NCBI GenBank assembly: GCA_014379345.1
Contig: JACMLY010000130.1
Coordinates: forward strand, 1-58,972
Source of the DNA: Chitinophagaceae bacterium
Lineage (GTDB): Bacteria; Bacteroidota; Bacteroidia; Chitinophagales; Chitinophagaceae
Direction of reading: 5' to 3'
DNA length: 58,972 bases
Below the pieces are notes generated by a model that ran no database searches, was not told where the DNA came from, and worked only from the letters and a program-made list of their open reading frames with translations. Position numbers and translations under genes: made by a program. Within the stretch, counting starts at the first letter, position 1. Every line of letters starts with the position of its first letter. Positions 34,208 through 43,108 of this stretch are shown here, piece after piece.

Positions 34208-36340
34208 ATGGCAGAATTTGATACTTCACACGTAAAAAATATTGTCTTGCTGGGACATGCTGGTTCCGGAAAGACAACATTGGCGGAATGCATGCTTTTT
34301 GAAGCAGGATTGATCACCCGCCGCGGTACCGTTGAAGAACGAAATACCGTCAGCGATTATCATGATCTCGAACATGAACGGGGCAACTCTATTTTTTCAA
34401 AATTATTACACACGAAATGGCGTGGATATAAGATCAATATTCTCGATACTCCGGGCTATGATGATTTTGTTGGCGAAGTTGTTTCCGCTCTTCGTGTTGC
34501 CGATACCGGTATTATGCTGTTGAACGCGGTAATGGGTGTTGAAGTAGGCACTGACATCATTTGGGAGTATACCGAACATTTTAAAACCCCCATGATCTTT
34601 GGTGTTAATAAACTTGATGACGATAACGCCGACTTTGACAGGGCTGTACGGGAGGCGAAAAACCATTTTGGTAATAAAGTAGTGGTTGTACAATATCCGG
34701 TACAGCAGGGAGCCGGCTTTCATGAGATCATCGATGTGCTTCGCATGACCTTGTATAAGTTCCGCGATACAGGAGGCAAGCCCGAAAAATTACCCATCCC
34801 TGAGGCAGAAAAAGAAAAAGCAGAGATGCTTCACAGGGAATTAGTTGAGGCTGTTGCCAGTAATGATGAAACCCTGATGGAAAAATATTTTGATAAAGGG
34901 GAGCTTGACGAAGAAGAGATGAAAGAAGGAATGAAGAAAGCGATGATCAACCATGATCTTTTCCCTGTTTTTTGTTTATCGGCCGAACGCAACATGGGAA
35001 GTGGAAGATTGATGGGGTTCATCGATGTGGTTTGTCCCAGTGCCAACGAAATGCCGGATCAGCTCACAAAGAGCCGGGAAAAATTGCCCTGCGATGCAAA
35101 AGGTCGTGCCTGTATGTTTGTATTCAAAACCGTTTCTGAGCCACATGTAGGAGAAATGTCTTTCTTTAAAGTGTACTCCGGCACAATCAAAACCGGAATG
35201 GAGTTGGTAAACGAAACCACGGGGTCATCGGAAAAGCTCAACCAACTATTTGTAGTAGAAGGCAATAAACGTACAAATGTAAATGAATTGGTTGCAGGCG
35301 ATATCGGAGCAACGCTGAAATTAAAAAATACACATGTCAATAATACCCTGCACGAACGTGGCAAGAACATCGAATTAGAGCCGATTGTATTTCCTTCCCC
35401 GAATATGACCATGGCTATTGAATCAGTAAAAAAAGGGGAGGAGGAAAGATTATCAGTCGCATTACATCAATTAAGGGAAGAAGATCCTACATTAATTATT
35501 GAGTTTTCGCCTGAATTAAAACAGATACTGGTCCATTGCCAGGGCGATATGCACCTGGCAGTTATTAAATGGAAAATAGAGCATCTCAACAAGGTTGAAG
35601 TTAAATTTATTAAGCCGCGCATTCCATACAGGGAAACCATTCGCCGGATGGCAGAAGCAAACTACCGTCACAAAAAACAATCGGGTGGTAATGGCCAGTT
35701 CGGTGAGGTATTTATGCGGATAGAGCCATGGTATGAATCGATGCCTGAACCCAAAGGTTTAAATGTACGTGGACGGGACGAGATCGCATTGGATTGGGGA
35801 GGAAAGCTGGTCTATTACAACTGTATCGTAGGAGGTGCTATCGATCTTCGGTTTTTACCTTCCATCTTAAAGGGAGTAATGGAAAAGATGCATGAAGGCC
35901 CATTAACCGGTTCGTACGTGCGCGATGTGCGTGTTTGTGTTTATGACGGAAAGATGCACCCGGTGGATTCCAATGATATCTCTTTCAAGATCGCAGGCTT
36001 AAAGGCCTTTAAACAAGCTTTCCAGGAAGCGGATCCCCAAATCCTGGAGCCTATTTACAATGTAGAGGTCTCAAGCCCGGATGATCTTACAGGATCGGTG
36101 ATAGGCGATTTGCAAACTCGTAGAGCAATTGTCGAAGGCATGGATGCAGAAGGTCATTTTACAAAGATCAACGCAAAGGTTCCCCTATCTGAAATGAATG
36201 ATTATTGTTCTTCGCTTCGTTCTATTACGCAAGGTCGGGCAAAATTCAAAATGCGTTTCCTTGAATATGCGCCGGTGCCGTTTGAAATACAGAAAAAATT
36301 GCAGGAAGAGTATAATAAAATGGCGAAAGAAGAGGCATGA
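34208..36340 (+). CDS. Elongation factor G-like GTPase (EF-G-2 type)
   Basis: From ATG 34208 (MAEFDTSHVK) the 710-aa protein has the EF-G domains: G domain with P-loop GHAGSGKT at 16-23, the G3 element DTPGYDD at 80-86 and NKLDDD in place of NKxD, then domain II, and the EF-G IV/V domains (KQSGGNGQFGEV near 500 and RRAIVEGMDAEGHFTKI near 650). In canonical EF-G the G3 is DTPGHVDF and that His is needed for ribosome-stimulated GTP hydrolysis; here it is Tyr84, as in the EF-G-2 paralogue. It is therefore a second EF-G, not the main fusA product. Role probably specialised. Confidence 0.85.
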   Translation: MAEFDTSHVKNIVLLGHAGSGKTTLAECMLFEAGLITRRGTVEERNTVSDYHDLEHERGNSIFSKLLHTKWRGYKINILDTPGYDDFVGEVVSALRVADTGIMLLNAVMGVEVGTDIIWEYTEHFKTPMIFGVNKLDDDNADFDRAVREAKNHFGNKVVVVQYPVQQGAGFHEIIDVLRMTLYKFRDTGGKPEKLPIPEAEKEKAEMLHRELVEAVASNDETLMEKYFDKGELDEEEMKEGMKKAMINHDLFPVFCLSAERNMGSGRLMGFIDVVCPSANEMPDQLTKSREKLPCDAKGRACMFVFKTVSEPHVGEMSFFKVYSGTIKTGMELVNETTGSSEKLNQLFVVEGNKRTNVNELVAGDIGATLKLKNTHVNNTLHERGKNIELEPIVFPSPNMTMAIESVKKGEEERLSVALHQLREEDPTLIIEFSPELKQILVHCQGDMHLAVIKWKIEHLNKVEVKFIKPRIPYRETIRRMAEANYRHKKQSGGNGQFGEVFMRIEPWYESMPEPKGLNVRGRDEIALDWGGKLVYYNCIVGGAIDLRFLPSILKGVMEKMHEGPLTGSYVRDVRVCVYDGKMHPVDSNDISFKIAGLKAFKQAFQEADPQILEPIYNVEVSSPDDLTGSVIGDLQTRRAIVEGMDAEGHFTKINAKVPLSEMNDYCSSLRSITQGRAKFKMRFLEYAPVPFEIQKKLQEEYNKMAKEEA

Positions 36341-36360
36341 TCGATTGAAACACTTTAAAT

Positions 36361-36490
36361 AGGCTGTATCGAAAGCTTCAATTGCCACGAAGACACTAAA
36401 GGACACGAAGTAATGAATGTTGAAATTTATTTTCGTGTCTTAGTGCCTTCGTGGCAATTAAATCACCGCTTTTGAGACAGCCTTTTTTTA
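36361..36490. terminator. Nested inverted repeat and terminator between EF-G-like and ALDH genes
   Basis: The outer arms 36361-36376 (AGGCTGTATCGAAAGC) and 36468-36483 pair with two mismatches and are followed by a T-run at 36484-36490. Inside lies a second inverted repeat, 36380-36409 with 36432-36459, built from GCCACGAAG and TTCGTGTC words. The outer T-run serves the plus-strand EF-G-like gene; the inner element is a CACGAA-family copy apparently inserted in the terminator loop. Confidence 0.75.
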
Positions 36491-36559
36491 TTTAAGTTGC
36501 CCATGATAATATTAAAGAATCACACAGCAAATAGTTCTTTGATATGAAAAATAAAACTT

Positions 36560-37924
36560 CTACCCTTTCAAATGCCAGGCTTTCGGCTTTACGAATGCTC
36601 TCAATCCTGCATGTGACAACGTTGCTCCAAACCCTGAATGCTTTCTGCCACTCCAGGGTAATGCAGCACTCACCCGATCACAACAATTCCAGTATCCGCT
36701 TCCGGCATTAATACGGCGCAGTATTTTTTCAGCTCTCTCCTGTTCATTTGAATACACAGATGCAGTTAATCCATATTCAGTGTCCTGCATCCGTTCAACG
36801 GCTTCCTCGTCATTTTTTACTTTCATGATCCCAATAACAGGCCCAAAAGATTCGTCCTTCATGACGCTCATTTCATGCGTAACATTTACAAGAACTGTTG
36901 GTTGAAAGTAATAGCCATTTCTGTCAGCCTCATGCCCACCGGTTAAAACAGAAGCCCCCTTTTGTACAGCATCATCAATTTGTTTTGTCAGGATATCAAG
37001 CTGTTCCTTCCTCGCTAATGGTCCGAGGTATATGCCTTCTTCAGTTGGCAGGCCCAGCTTCCATGAGCTTACTTCTTCCGTAAACCGCTCGATATACTCA
37101 TCGTATATTTTTTCATGTACATATATTCGTTCAACAGCGCAACAGCTTTGTCCATTATTGTAAAAAGCACCATCGGCTGTGGCAACAGCAACGGATCTTA
37201 TATCGCTGACATCGTCCGCAACATACAATGGATCTTTGCCGCCTAATTCACATTGAACGGGTACCATCTTCTGCGCACATTTCTCATAAATAAATTTTCC
37301 GGTCTCATAAGAGCCTGTAAAAAAATATCCATCGAAGTCAAGTTCCAATAGAAGTTTTCCGATCTCTCCTCCTCCGATGGCAACATGGAAAATATTTTCA
37401 GGAACGCCTGCCCTTTTTAGCAATGTAGCTATCTGCAAACCTGTAAGAGTTGCATGTTCAGAAGGTTTGTACATCACCGCATTTCCGCCAAGAAGAGCTG
37501 GTACAAAAACATTCACTCCAACCAGGTATGGATAATTCCAGGCCGATATATTACAGATAATACCCAACGGCTCATATGAAATTTTTTCTTTCAGCTCATT
37601 TTCATTGGTCATGTATTCATCAGACAGATATTTTACGGCATTATCGGCCAGCCATTCGATCCTTGTCCGGGCGCCGTTTATCTCATTGCGGGATTGTTGC
37701 AGCGGCTTCCCCACTTCTGAAGTTAGTATTCCGGCAAGCTCCTCTTTGTTTTCTTCTAACAGCCCTGAAAAATTTTTTAATGAATCGATCCTTGACTTCA
37801 GCGGAATTTCCTGCCAGCTATCTTGTGCCGCTTTCAACTGTTGAAATTTTATTGTCACGCTCTCCTTTGTATCTTCCTGTATCTCCGTAATAAGTTCTTC
37901 GGTTGCGGGATTAATGATCTGCAT
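36560..37924 (-). CDS. NAD(P)-dependent aldehyde dehydrogenase
   Basis: Oxidises an aldehyde to the acid. From ATG 37924 (MQIINPATEE) it is 454 aa; an in-frame start at 37966 adds 14 residues. The active-site Glu is in CELGGKDP near 224, the nucleophile Cys in GQSCCAVERIYV near 258-259, and the cofactor-binding ICNISAWNYPYLVGVN near 120-135. The closest subfamily in appearance is the succinate-semialdehyde/gamma-aminobutyraldehyde group. It is last in a minus-strand cluster with a permease, GS-like ligase and Fe-dehydrogenase, and probably finishes oxidation of the product of the alcohol dehydrogenase. Confidence 0.9.
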   Translation of the reverse strand: MQIINPATEELITEIQEDTKESVTIKFQQLKAAQDSWQEIPLKSRIDSLKNFSGLLEENKEELAGILTSEVGKPLQQSRNEINGARTRIEWLADNAVKYLSDEYMTNENELKEKISYEPLGIICNISAWNYPYLVGVNVFVPALLGGNAVMYKPSEHATLTGLQIATLLKRAGVPENIFHVAIGGGEIGKLLLELDFDGYFFTGSYETGKFIYEKCAQKMVPVQCELGGKDPLYVADDVSDIRSVAVATADGAFYNNGQSCCAVERIYVHEKIYDEYIERFTEEVSSWKLGLPTEEGIYLGPLARKEQLDILTKQIDDAVQKGASVLTGGHEADRNGYYFQPTVLVNVTHEMSVMKDESFGPVIGIMKVKNDEEAVERMQDTEYGLTASVYSNEQERAEKILRRINAGSGYWNCCDRVSAALPWSGRKHSGFGATLSHAGLRAFVKPKAWHLKG

Positions 37925-38061
37925 AATGAACAGTTTATTGACAGCCTTTATTTTTATAGAGTTCAAAAGAGCGTTAAGTCTTTCTCAGGTTCTTGCATTT
38001 ATAAAAGATTTTACAAGCCCTTATCGGTGTAGCACAATCTCTCACCATTCACCTCTCACCA

Positions 38062-39210
38062 TCACAGCGCCTGCAAATACAATTGTTTAAAATCTTCCCT
38101 GGTCACCGGCTTCGGGTTGTTAGGATGCGCAAAGTCAGCAATAGCAAGATCCGCCAGGGTTTCAATATGTTCAGGCCTAACACCTAAGGCATTCAGTTTA
38201 TGGGGGATATTAATTTTTGAATTCAGATCGAACAAATACTCCACGACCGCTTCACCGGTTTCCTGCTCAAGCCCAAGCGTGCGTGCAATGCGTTTGAATT
38301 TATTCTCGAAGCCTTTTATATTGAATGCGATGCCGTAAGGGATATTTACTGCGTTCGCTAATCCATGATGTGTATCCAACAAAGAGGAGAGGGGATGAGC
38401 CAGCGAGTGTACAACACCGAGACCTTTTTGAAAAGCCACCGCACCCATTAAAGAAGCTATCAGCATTTTGCTTCTTGATCCCAGGTCTGGTTTGTTCACG
38501 GCCTGTTCCAGTGCTTCACTGATCAATGCTATCCCTTCAAGCGCAATTCCCTCACAGAGCGGATGAGGCGTTTTAGCGAGATATGCTTCCATATTGTGCG
38601 TTAACGCATCCATCCCTGTTGCCGCCGTTACAAATGGAGGAAGGTCCATTGTTAATAGGGGATCAGCAAAAATTATCTTCGCCAGCAATTTTGGTGAAAA
38701 GAGGATTTTTTTCTGATGCGTTTCGTCATCGGCTATAATAGCACTTCTTCCAACTTCACTACCAGTTCCCGCAGTAGTGGGGATTGTAATAAAATGAGGA
38801 ACTTCATTAGTAACATAAATATCTCCGCCGATAAGGTCATCATATTTAAAAAGATCTTCCCGGTGATTGATCCGTAGTACGATGGCTCTGGCAACGTCCA
38901 TCGCCGCCCCGCCACCGATGCCAATGATACAATCGCGTTGGGTTTCATCATACAGATCGGTTCCCTTGTACACATCCGATTTCACCGGATTTTTATGGAT
39001 CTCACTAAAAACTTCTACGGAAAGATTTTTTTTTCGTACATCCTGCATAATCTCTTTAAAGAAACTCAGTTGTACCACCATATTATCGGTAACGAATAGG
39101 GGAGCTTTTAAATTATTTTTTACCAGGTAATCACCCAGTTCCTTACTGGCACCGGCACCAAAACGAATGATCGTCGGAAAATTATATTGGTATATACTTT
39201 CGAAAGTCAT
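38062..39210 (-). CDS. Iron-containing alcohol dehydrogenase
   Basis: A group III NAD(P)-dependent, metal-requiring alcohol dehydrogenase of 382 aa. Cofactor loop GIGGGAAMDVARAI is near 95-108, PTTAGTGSEV near 147, and metal ligands are in MDALTHNMEAY (Asp, His near 190), VHSLAHPLSSL and TDTHHG-like DTHHGLANAV near 265-285. Substrate cannot be read from sequence, but its place between the GS-like ligase and aldehyde dehydrogenase suggests an amino-alcohol derivative. A strong palindrome at 39376-39478 lies between it and the GS-like gene, so the operon may be interrupted or processed there. Confidence 0.9.
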   Translation of the reverse strand: MTFESIYQYNFPTIIRFGAGASKELGDYLVKNNLKAPLFVTDNMVVQLSFFKEIMQDVRKKNLSVEVFSEIHKNPVKSDVYKGTDLYDETQRDCIIGIGGGAAMDVARAIVLRINHREDLFKYDDLIGGDIYVTNEVPHFITIPTTAGTGSEVGRSAIIADDETHQKKILFSPKLLAKIIFADPLLTMDLPPFVTAATGMDALTHNMEAYLAKTPHPLCEGIALEGIALISEALEQAVNKPDLGSRSKMLIASLMGAVAFQKGLGVVHSLAHPLSSLLDTHHGLANAVNIPYGIAFNIKGFENKFKRIARTLGLEQETGEAVVEYLFDLNSKINIPHKLNALGVRPEHIETLADLAIADFAHPNNPKPVTREDFKQLYLQAL

Positions 39211-39375
39211 TAATTCAATTTGAAAATGTGAAGATGGAAAAACGTGAAAATACGTTCTTCAGGTACTAAAATTCATTTATTGATAGTCATTAAAATGAAC
39301 GATCAGTCGTTGTTTTACCTCTAAAAAAAATCATTCGTTCTGAATCATTATTGTCCGGTTAATTATCATTCCAAT

Positions 39376-39478
39376 CTTTGTGTTCTTTGTGTCTTCCGTT
39401 GTGTTCTTCGTGAACCATTCTGATTGTGCCGTCAAAAGATTCACGAAGAACACAACGGAAGACACGAAGGACACAAGG
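39376..39478. repeat. Near-perfect inverted repeat, CACGAA/TTTGTGTC family (arms 39 bp)
   Basis: Left arm 39376-39414 and right arm 39440-39478 are near-exact reverse complements. They share the word TTCCGTTGTGTTCTTCGTGAA, and the loop is 25 bases. It lies in the 323-bp gap 39211-39533 between the GS-like gene and the Fe-alcohol dehydrogenase gene, in which no gene is supported. The stretch TTTTCACATTTTCACATTTTCAC near 39508 is a short direct repeat beside it. Confidence 0.85.
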
Positions 39479-39533
39479 CCCTACTGGCCCTAATTGTTCT
39501 GAGTTCATTTTCACATTTTCACATTTTCACATT

Positions 39534-40892
39534 TTAGATGATTTCAAAATATCTTTTATATTCCCAATCGGTCACTGCTTTAAGGTGTTGTTTCCATTCC
39601 CATTCGCGGGTATTGGCGAAATGTTCAACGAATTTTTCGCCCAATATTTCTTTTGCCACTGTTGAATGCTTCATCATTTGGGTAGCCTCGTAAAGATTAT
39701 GTGGCAAAGTTCCGTTCGTAAAATCCCTGTACCCATTTCCTACAGTAGCAGTTTGTTTTAATGGGAGTTTGTTGCTGATACCATATAATCCTGAAGCGAG
39801 GCACGCGGCCATAGCCAGATAAGGATTTGCATCTGAGCCGATCACTCTTGTTTCAAGCCTGCATGATTTATTGCTACCCGATAATACCCGCAAAGCCACC
39901 GTTCTGTTATCGATACCCCAGGTGAGGGTAGTAGGTGCCCATGCGCCTTCTACCAATCGTTTATAGCTATTGATCGTAGGGGCAAACATGGGCAGGATAA
40001 AAGGCAAACAATACAGCTGCCCGGCTATATAATTTTTCATCAGCTCACTCATTCCCGATGAATCCGTTTCGTTATAAAAAAGATTTCTCACCGATTCACT
40101 ATCCCAAAGACTTTGGTGCACATGACCGCCACAACCGGGAAGATTTTCGTTGATCTTGGCCATAAAGGTGGCCATAATCCCATGCTTGTATGCTATTTCC
40201 TTTACCGCAGTTTTAAATAGCACCGCCCTGTCTGCAGCTTCAGGAAGACCCGAATAAACAATCGCAGCTTCATAAGTACCCGGACCAGTTTCTGTATGAA
40301 GGCCCTCGAGGGGAATATTAAATTTTTTCAGCTGGTCAAACAAATCGGTGAAATAGTCATTTTTTAAAGTTGTGCGAAGAATAGAGTATCCAAACATTCC
40401 GGGTGTTAGCAGGTTGAGGTTGCTGAAATGTTTATCATGAATGCTTTGTGGTGTTTCTGCAAAATTGAACCATTCAAATTCCTGTGAAAAAAAGGGTGAA
40501 TATCCTTCCGATTCGGCAGTATGCAAAATACGTTTCAGCAATTGTCTGGGGCAAATGGGAGAGGCCTGACCATCCTGTTGCACTATCTCGCCCAAAACAA
40601 AAGGCAGGTCATTTTCCCATGGTATCCTGCGGAATGTCGAGAGGTCAAGCCTTGCAGGACAATCCGGATAGCCGGAATGCCATCCTGTAAAATTTACATT
40701 ATCGTAAGTAAGGTCTGCTGCATCCCATCCGAATATGACGTCACAAAAGCTGGTCCCTGTTTCGATAACAGACAGGAATTTTTCAGCTGAAATATATTTT
40801 CCCCGCAATATGCCATCGATATCTGTAAAGGCAATTTTTACCTTCCCGATATTGTGCGCTTCAATATATTCGACGATCTCTTTGTTTGTCAT
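39534..40892 (-). CDS. Glutamine synthetase-like gamma-glutamyl-amine ligase
   Basis: This 452-aa protein has the GS fold but belongs to the PuuA/GlnA4-type group rather than true glutamine synthetase. Metal-binding Glu lie in SQEFEWF (about 139-145) and HTETGPGTYEAAI (about 200-212), the ATP-side His in GGHVHQSLWD (about 256-265). The Arg-rich SYKRLVEGAWAPTTLTWGIDNRTVALRV and RLETRVIGSDANPYLAMA blocks match gamma-glutamylputrescine or gamma-glutamylethanolamide synthetases. It would join glutamate to an amine with ATP. It lies 22 bp downstream of an ethanolamine-type permease gene, so ethanolamine or a related amine is the likely substrate (inference). No NtrC/PII-type adenylylation Tyr motif is evident. 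Confidence 0.88.
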   Translation of the reverse strand: MTNKEIVEYIEAHNIGKVKIAFTDIDGILRGKYISAEKFLSVIETGTSFCDVIFGWDAADLTYDNVNFTGWHSGYPDCPARLDLSTFRRIPWENDLPFVLGEIVQQDGQASPICPRQLLKRILHTAESEGYSPFFSQEFEWFNFAETPQSIHDKHFSNLNLLTPGMFGYSILRTTLKNDYFTDLFDQLKKFNIPLEGLHTETGPGTYEAAIVYSGLPEAADRAVLFKTAVKEIAYKHGIMATFMAKINENLPGCGGHVHQSLWDSESVRNLFYNETDSSGMSELMKNYIAGQLYCLPFILPMFAPTINSYKRLVEGAWAPTTLTWGIDNRTVALRVLSGSNKSCRLETRVIGSDANPYLAMAACLASGLYGISNKLPLKQTATVGNGYRDFTNGTLPHNLYEATQMMKHSTVAKEILGEKFVEHFANTREWEWKQHLKAVTDWEYKRYFEII

Positions 40893-40914
40893 ACACCTGC
40901 TTTAACAACATAAA

Positions 40915-42240
40915 TTACTGATTATTGATTGAAGAACCCTTTCTGAAAAATTTAAATATCCCAAAAGCAACAGCCATCAGTAAAATATAGATCAATGACA
41001 GTTTAGTATTGTAAATGGTCATGGCAACAAACGAAATGGTGGCAATGACCAAAGCCGTTATTGGGAACACCGGATAAAAAGGAACTTTAAAAGGCCGGTT
41101 CAATTGTGGTTCTTTTTTTCGAAGTTTTAATAAAGTAATCATTGAAATAATGTACAGGGTCAATGCACCGAATACTGAAATAGTGATGATCTCAGCCGTT
41201 TTTCCGGTAAGCAAAGCGATCACGCCAATGATCATATTAATTAGCAATGCATTGGATGGAGTTCTGAATCTCGAATGAATCCTTCCTAAGAAAGCAGGCG
41301 CAAATTTTACTCGTCCAAATTCAAAAGTAGATCTTCCGGCAGCAAGGATAATGCCGTGAAAAGAAGCGATCAGTCCGAATAAGCCGATGGTAATAAGTAA
41401 GTGATACAACCAGTTTTCATTACCTACTATTCGTGCAAGCGCCAAGGGAAGGGGGGAATCTGAAACGGTTCCGTCTGGCTTATAAACAACTGCTTCCCAC
41501 CCGGCCACCCCAATTGATCCTGTAAACGTGAGGATACATAAAATAACGAGTGTAAGGATAGCCGACCCAAAACCAAAAAGAATGGTACGCTGTGGCCGGA
41601 TCGTTTCTTCCGCTACATTCGCCACACCTTCTATGGCCAGAAAAAACCAGATGGCAAACGGTATGGATGCGAAAACTCCCTGCCATCCGTTAGGAAAAGC
41701 ATTCTGTTGCAGGTTCCGGATCTCGACATGTGGAAATGTAACGCCGGCAAACAATAATAATTCGCCTACAGCAAGAATGGTGATGACCAGTTCAAAACTG
41801 GCCGCAGCCCTGACGCCCGATATATTCAAAGCTGTAAATACGATGTAGGCAAAAATGGCAATCGAGAGAACAGGGATCTGCGGAAAAAATAAATTAAAGT
41901 AAGCGCCAATAGCAAATGCAATGGCGGGAGGCGCAAAAATAAATTCAACATTCTGGGCCATTCCGGCAATAAAACCTACATCTTCACCCATACCACGTGT
42001 GGCATAGTCAAATGCACCACCCGCTTTTGGAATGGCGCAGGCCAGTTCAGCATAACTGAAAGTGAAAGTAACATATAGTATAATAATGAAGAATGTGGCA
42101 ATGCCCAAGCCCAGCGTACCTCCCTGTTCGAGGCCCAGATTCCATCCGAAATACATTCCTGAAATGACGTAGCCTACACCAAGTCCCCATAACATAGCAG
42201 GACTAAGCGTACGCTTTAATTCAGGAGAAGATGATGACAA
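40915..42240 (-). CDS. APC-family amine/amino acid permease, ethanolamine permease-like
   Basis: This 441-aa integral membrane protein has about 12 hydrophobic helices. The first helix motif GLGVGYVISGMYFGWN and SYAELACAIPKAGGAFDYA, then IEGVANVAEET and FHGIILAAGRSTFEFGR, match the ethanolamine permease branch (TIGR00908-like) of the APC superfamily. It likely imports the amine used by the GS-like ligase encoded next. ATG at 42240. The upstream gap carries GTCGAC palindromes at 42296-42314 and 42372-42391. Confidence 0.88.
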   Translation of the reverse strand: MSSSSPELKRTLSPAMLWGLGVGYVISGMYFGWNLGLEQGGTLGLGIATFFIIILYVTFTFSYAELACAIPKAGGAFDYATRGMGEDVGFIAGMAQNVEFIFAPPAIAFAIGAYFNLFFPQIPVLSIAIFAYIVFTALNISGVRAAASFELVITILAVGELLLFAGVTFPHVEIRNLQQNAFPNGWQGVFASIPFAIWFFLAIEGVANVAEETIRPQRTILFGFGSAILTLVILCILTFTGSIGVAGWEAVVYKPDGTVSDSPLPLALARIVGNENWLYHLLITIGLFGLIASFHGIILAAGRSTFEFGRVKFAPAFLGRIHSRFRTPSNALLINMIIGVIALLTGKTAEIITISVFGALTLYIISMITLLKLRKKEPQLNRPFKVPFYPVFPITALVIATISFVAMTIYNTKLSLIYILLMAVAFGIFKFFRKGSSINNQ

Positions 42241-42295
42241 TTGAAAAATTTATACGCGAATATCTATAAATATAGTTGCATTTAATGCGGCACAA

Positions 42296-42314
42296 GGGTC
42301 GACCGTCGACCGAC
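42296..42314. repeat. Tandem GTCGACC element upstream of the permease
   Basis: GGGTCGACCGTCGACCGAC has two tandem GTCGACC units. It lies 56 bp upstream of the permease start. Confidence 0.55.
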
Positions 42315-42371
42315 TACCGGCAACTTCCGAGCGTACACTACACTAGATGAGGTTTTCTAGAATTTATTTCG

Positions 42372-42391
42372 GTTGACCGTCGACGGTCAAC
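42372..42391. repeat. Perfect 20-bp GTCGAC palindrome
   Basis: GTTGACCGTCGACGGTCAAC is an exact 20-bp palindrome with no loop. It lies just past the stop of the VOC gene, upstream of the permease. It has the shape of a dimeric repressor operator as well as of a REP-like repeat. Confidence 0.75.
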
Positions 42392-42396
42392 TAATT

Positions 42397-42780
42397 TTAC
42401 AACGCCTGCGCGAACTTTAAATGATACCCATTGATTTCTCTGACCACATACTGCCTGGCTCCCCAGGGTCGGTCCGAAACAGGCTCGATGATTTCGGCTC
42501 CATTTGCTGCATGAATATTAAAAAGATGCCCCGCATCAACGACCCATATAAAAATTTCAGGGTTACATTCTTCTTTCTGAAACAGCTGCGCCATGTCAGG
42601 ATCAAGTGTAAAATATATTTCAGCATTACCCGATTTTACCCCGGCATATGTTAATGGATCACCATATTTGAAATCGACAGAAAAACCAAGAATTTCGCTG
42701 TAGTAAGAAAGTGATTTTTCAATATTGTGAGTAGCTATGACAGGAACTGTACTATAAATGAAAGTTGATGAATCAGTCAT
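42397..42780 (-). CDS. VOC (glyoxalase/dioxygenase) superfamily protein
   Basis: This 127-aa protein from ATG 42780 (a TTG start at 42786 adds two residues) has one vicinal-oxygen-chelate module of two beta-alpha-beta-beta-beta halves: VIATHNIEKSLSYYSEILGFSVDF (metal-side His near 15 and strand), NAEIYFTLDPD, then DAGHLFNIHAANGAEIIEPVSDRPWGARQYVVREINGYHLKFAQ. The DRPWGxRxYVVxxxxGY pattern is typical of the bleomycin-resistance/glyoxalase-like subgroup. The reaction is unknown. It is separated from the permease by the GTCGAC elements. Confidence 0.8.
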   Translation of the reverse strand: MTDSSTFIYSTVPVIATHNIEKSLSYYSEILGFSVDFKYGDPLTYAGVKSGNAEIYFTLDPDMAQLFQKEECNPEIFIWVVDAGHLFNIHAANGAEIIEPVSDRPWGARQYVVREINGYHLKFAQAL

Positions 42781-42916
42781 ATACAATATTTATGAAGGTA
42801 ACTTTATGCTGACCCTGACAATGAATGATCATTTCACGGATATGAAGCAAAAAATAAAATCTGTGAGATAGATCTATATGTGAAATAGGTAATATTCAAG
42901 ACCAAATCCGAATTTC

Positions 42917-43108
42917 CTATTCATGAATGGCTTTCTCATCAAGCTTCACCTCCAGTTCTCTGATCTCACGCTCTGAAAATGCTGATAAGTTTTTTGTTCC
43001 GATAGCAATGTTTCTGAGCTTAAAAATCTGATCCTCGGTTAGTACAAGCAGGAAATTGTACAGAAAGCGATAACTGGTTACAGCCTGGAGATTTGTGTCG
43101 GTAGTCAT
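42917..43108 (-). CDS. Small hypothetical protein
   Basis: From ATG 43108 (MTTDTNLQAVT) this frame encodes 63 aa; a TTG at 43129 adds seven. It is charged and helical at the C-terminus (SEREIRELEVKLDEKAIHE) with a hydrophobic centre (YRFLYNFLLVLT). No family is recognised. Coding is plausible but not certain because of the size. Confidence 0.45.
   Translation of the reverse strand: MTTDTNLQAVTSYRFLYNFLLVLTEDQIFKLRNIAIGTKNLSAFSEREIRELEVKLDEKAIHE

Noticed and set aside
41480..41848. Open frames on both strands inside the permease gene
   Set aside because: Out-of-frame overlaps of a membrane protein whose own frame has full family motifs.
36560..42240. Classical Eut microcompartment or EutBC pathway
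   Set aside because: No ammonia-lyase, shell protein or cobalamin genes are present in the window.
42372..42391. Restriction-site-like GTCGAC palindrome as a cloning artefact
   Set aside because: Several different GTCGAC-rich elements occur at separate gaps, so a single artefact is unlikely.
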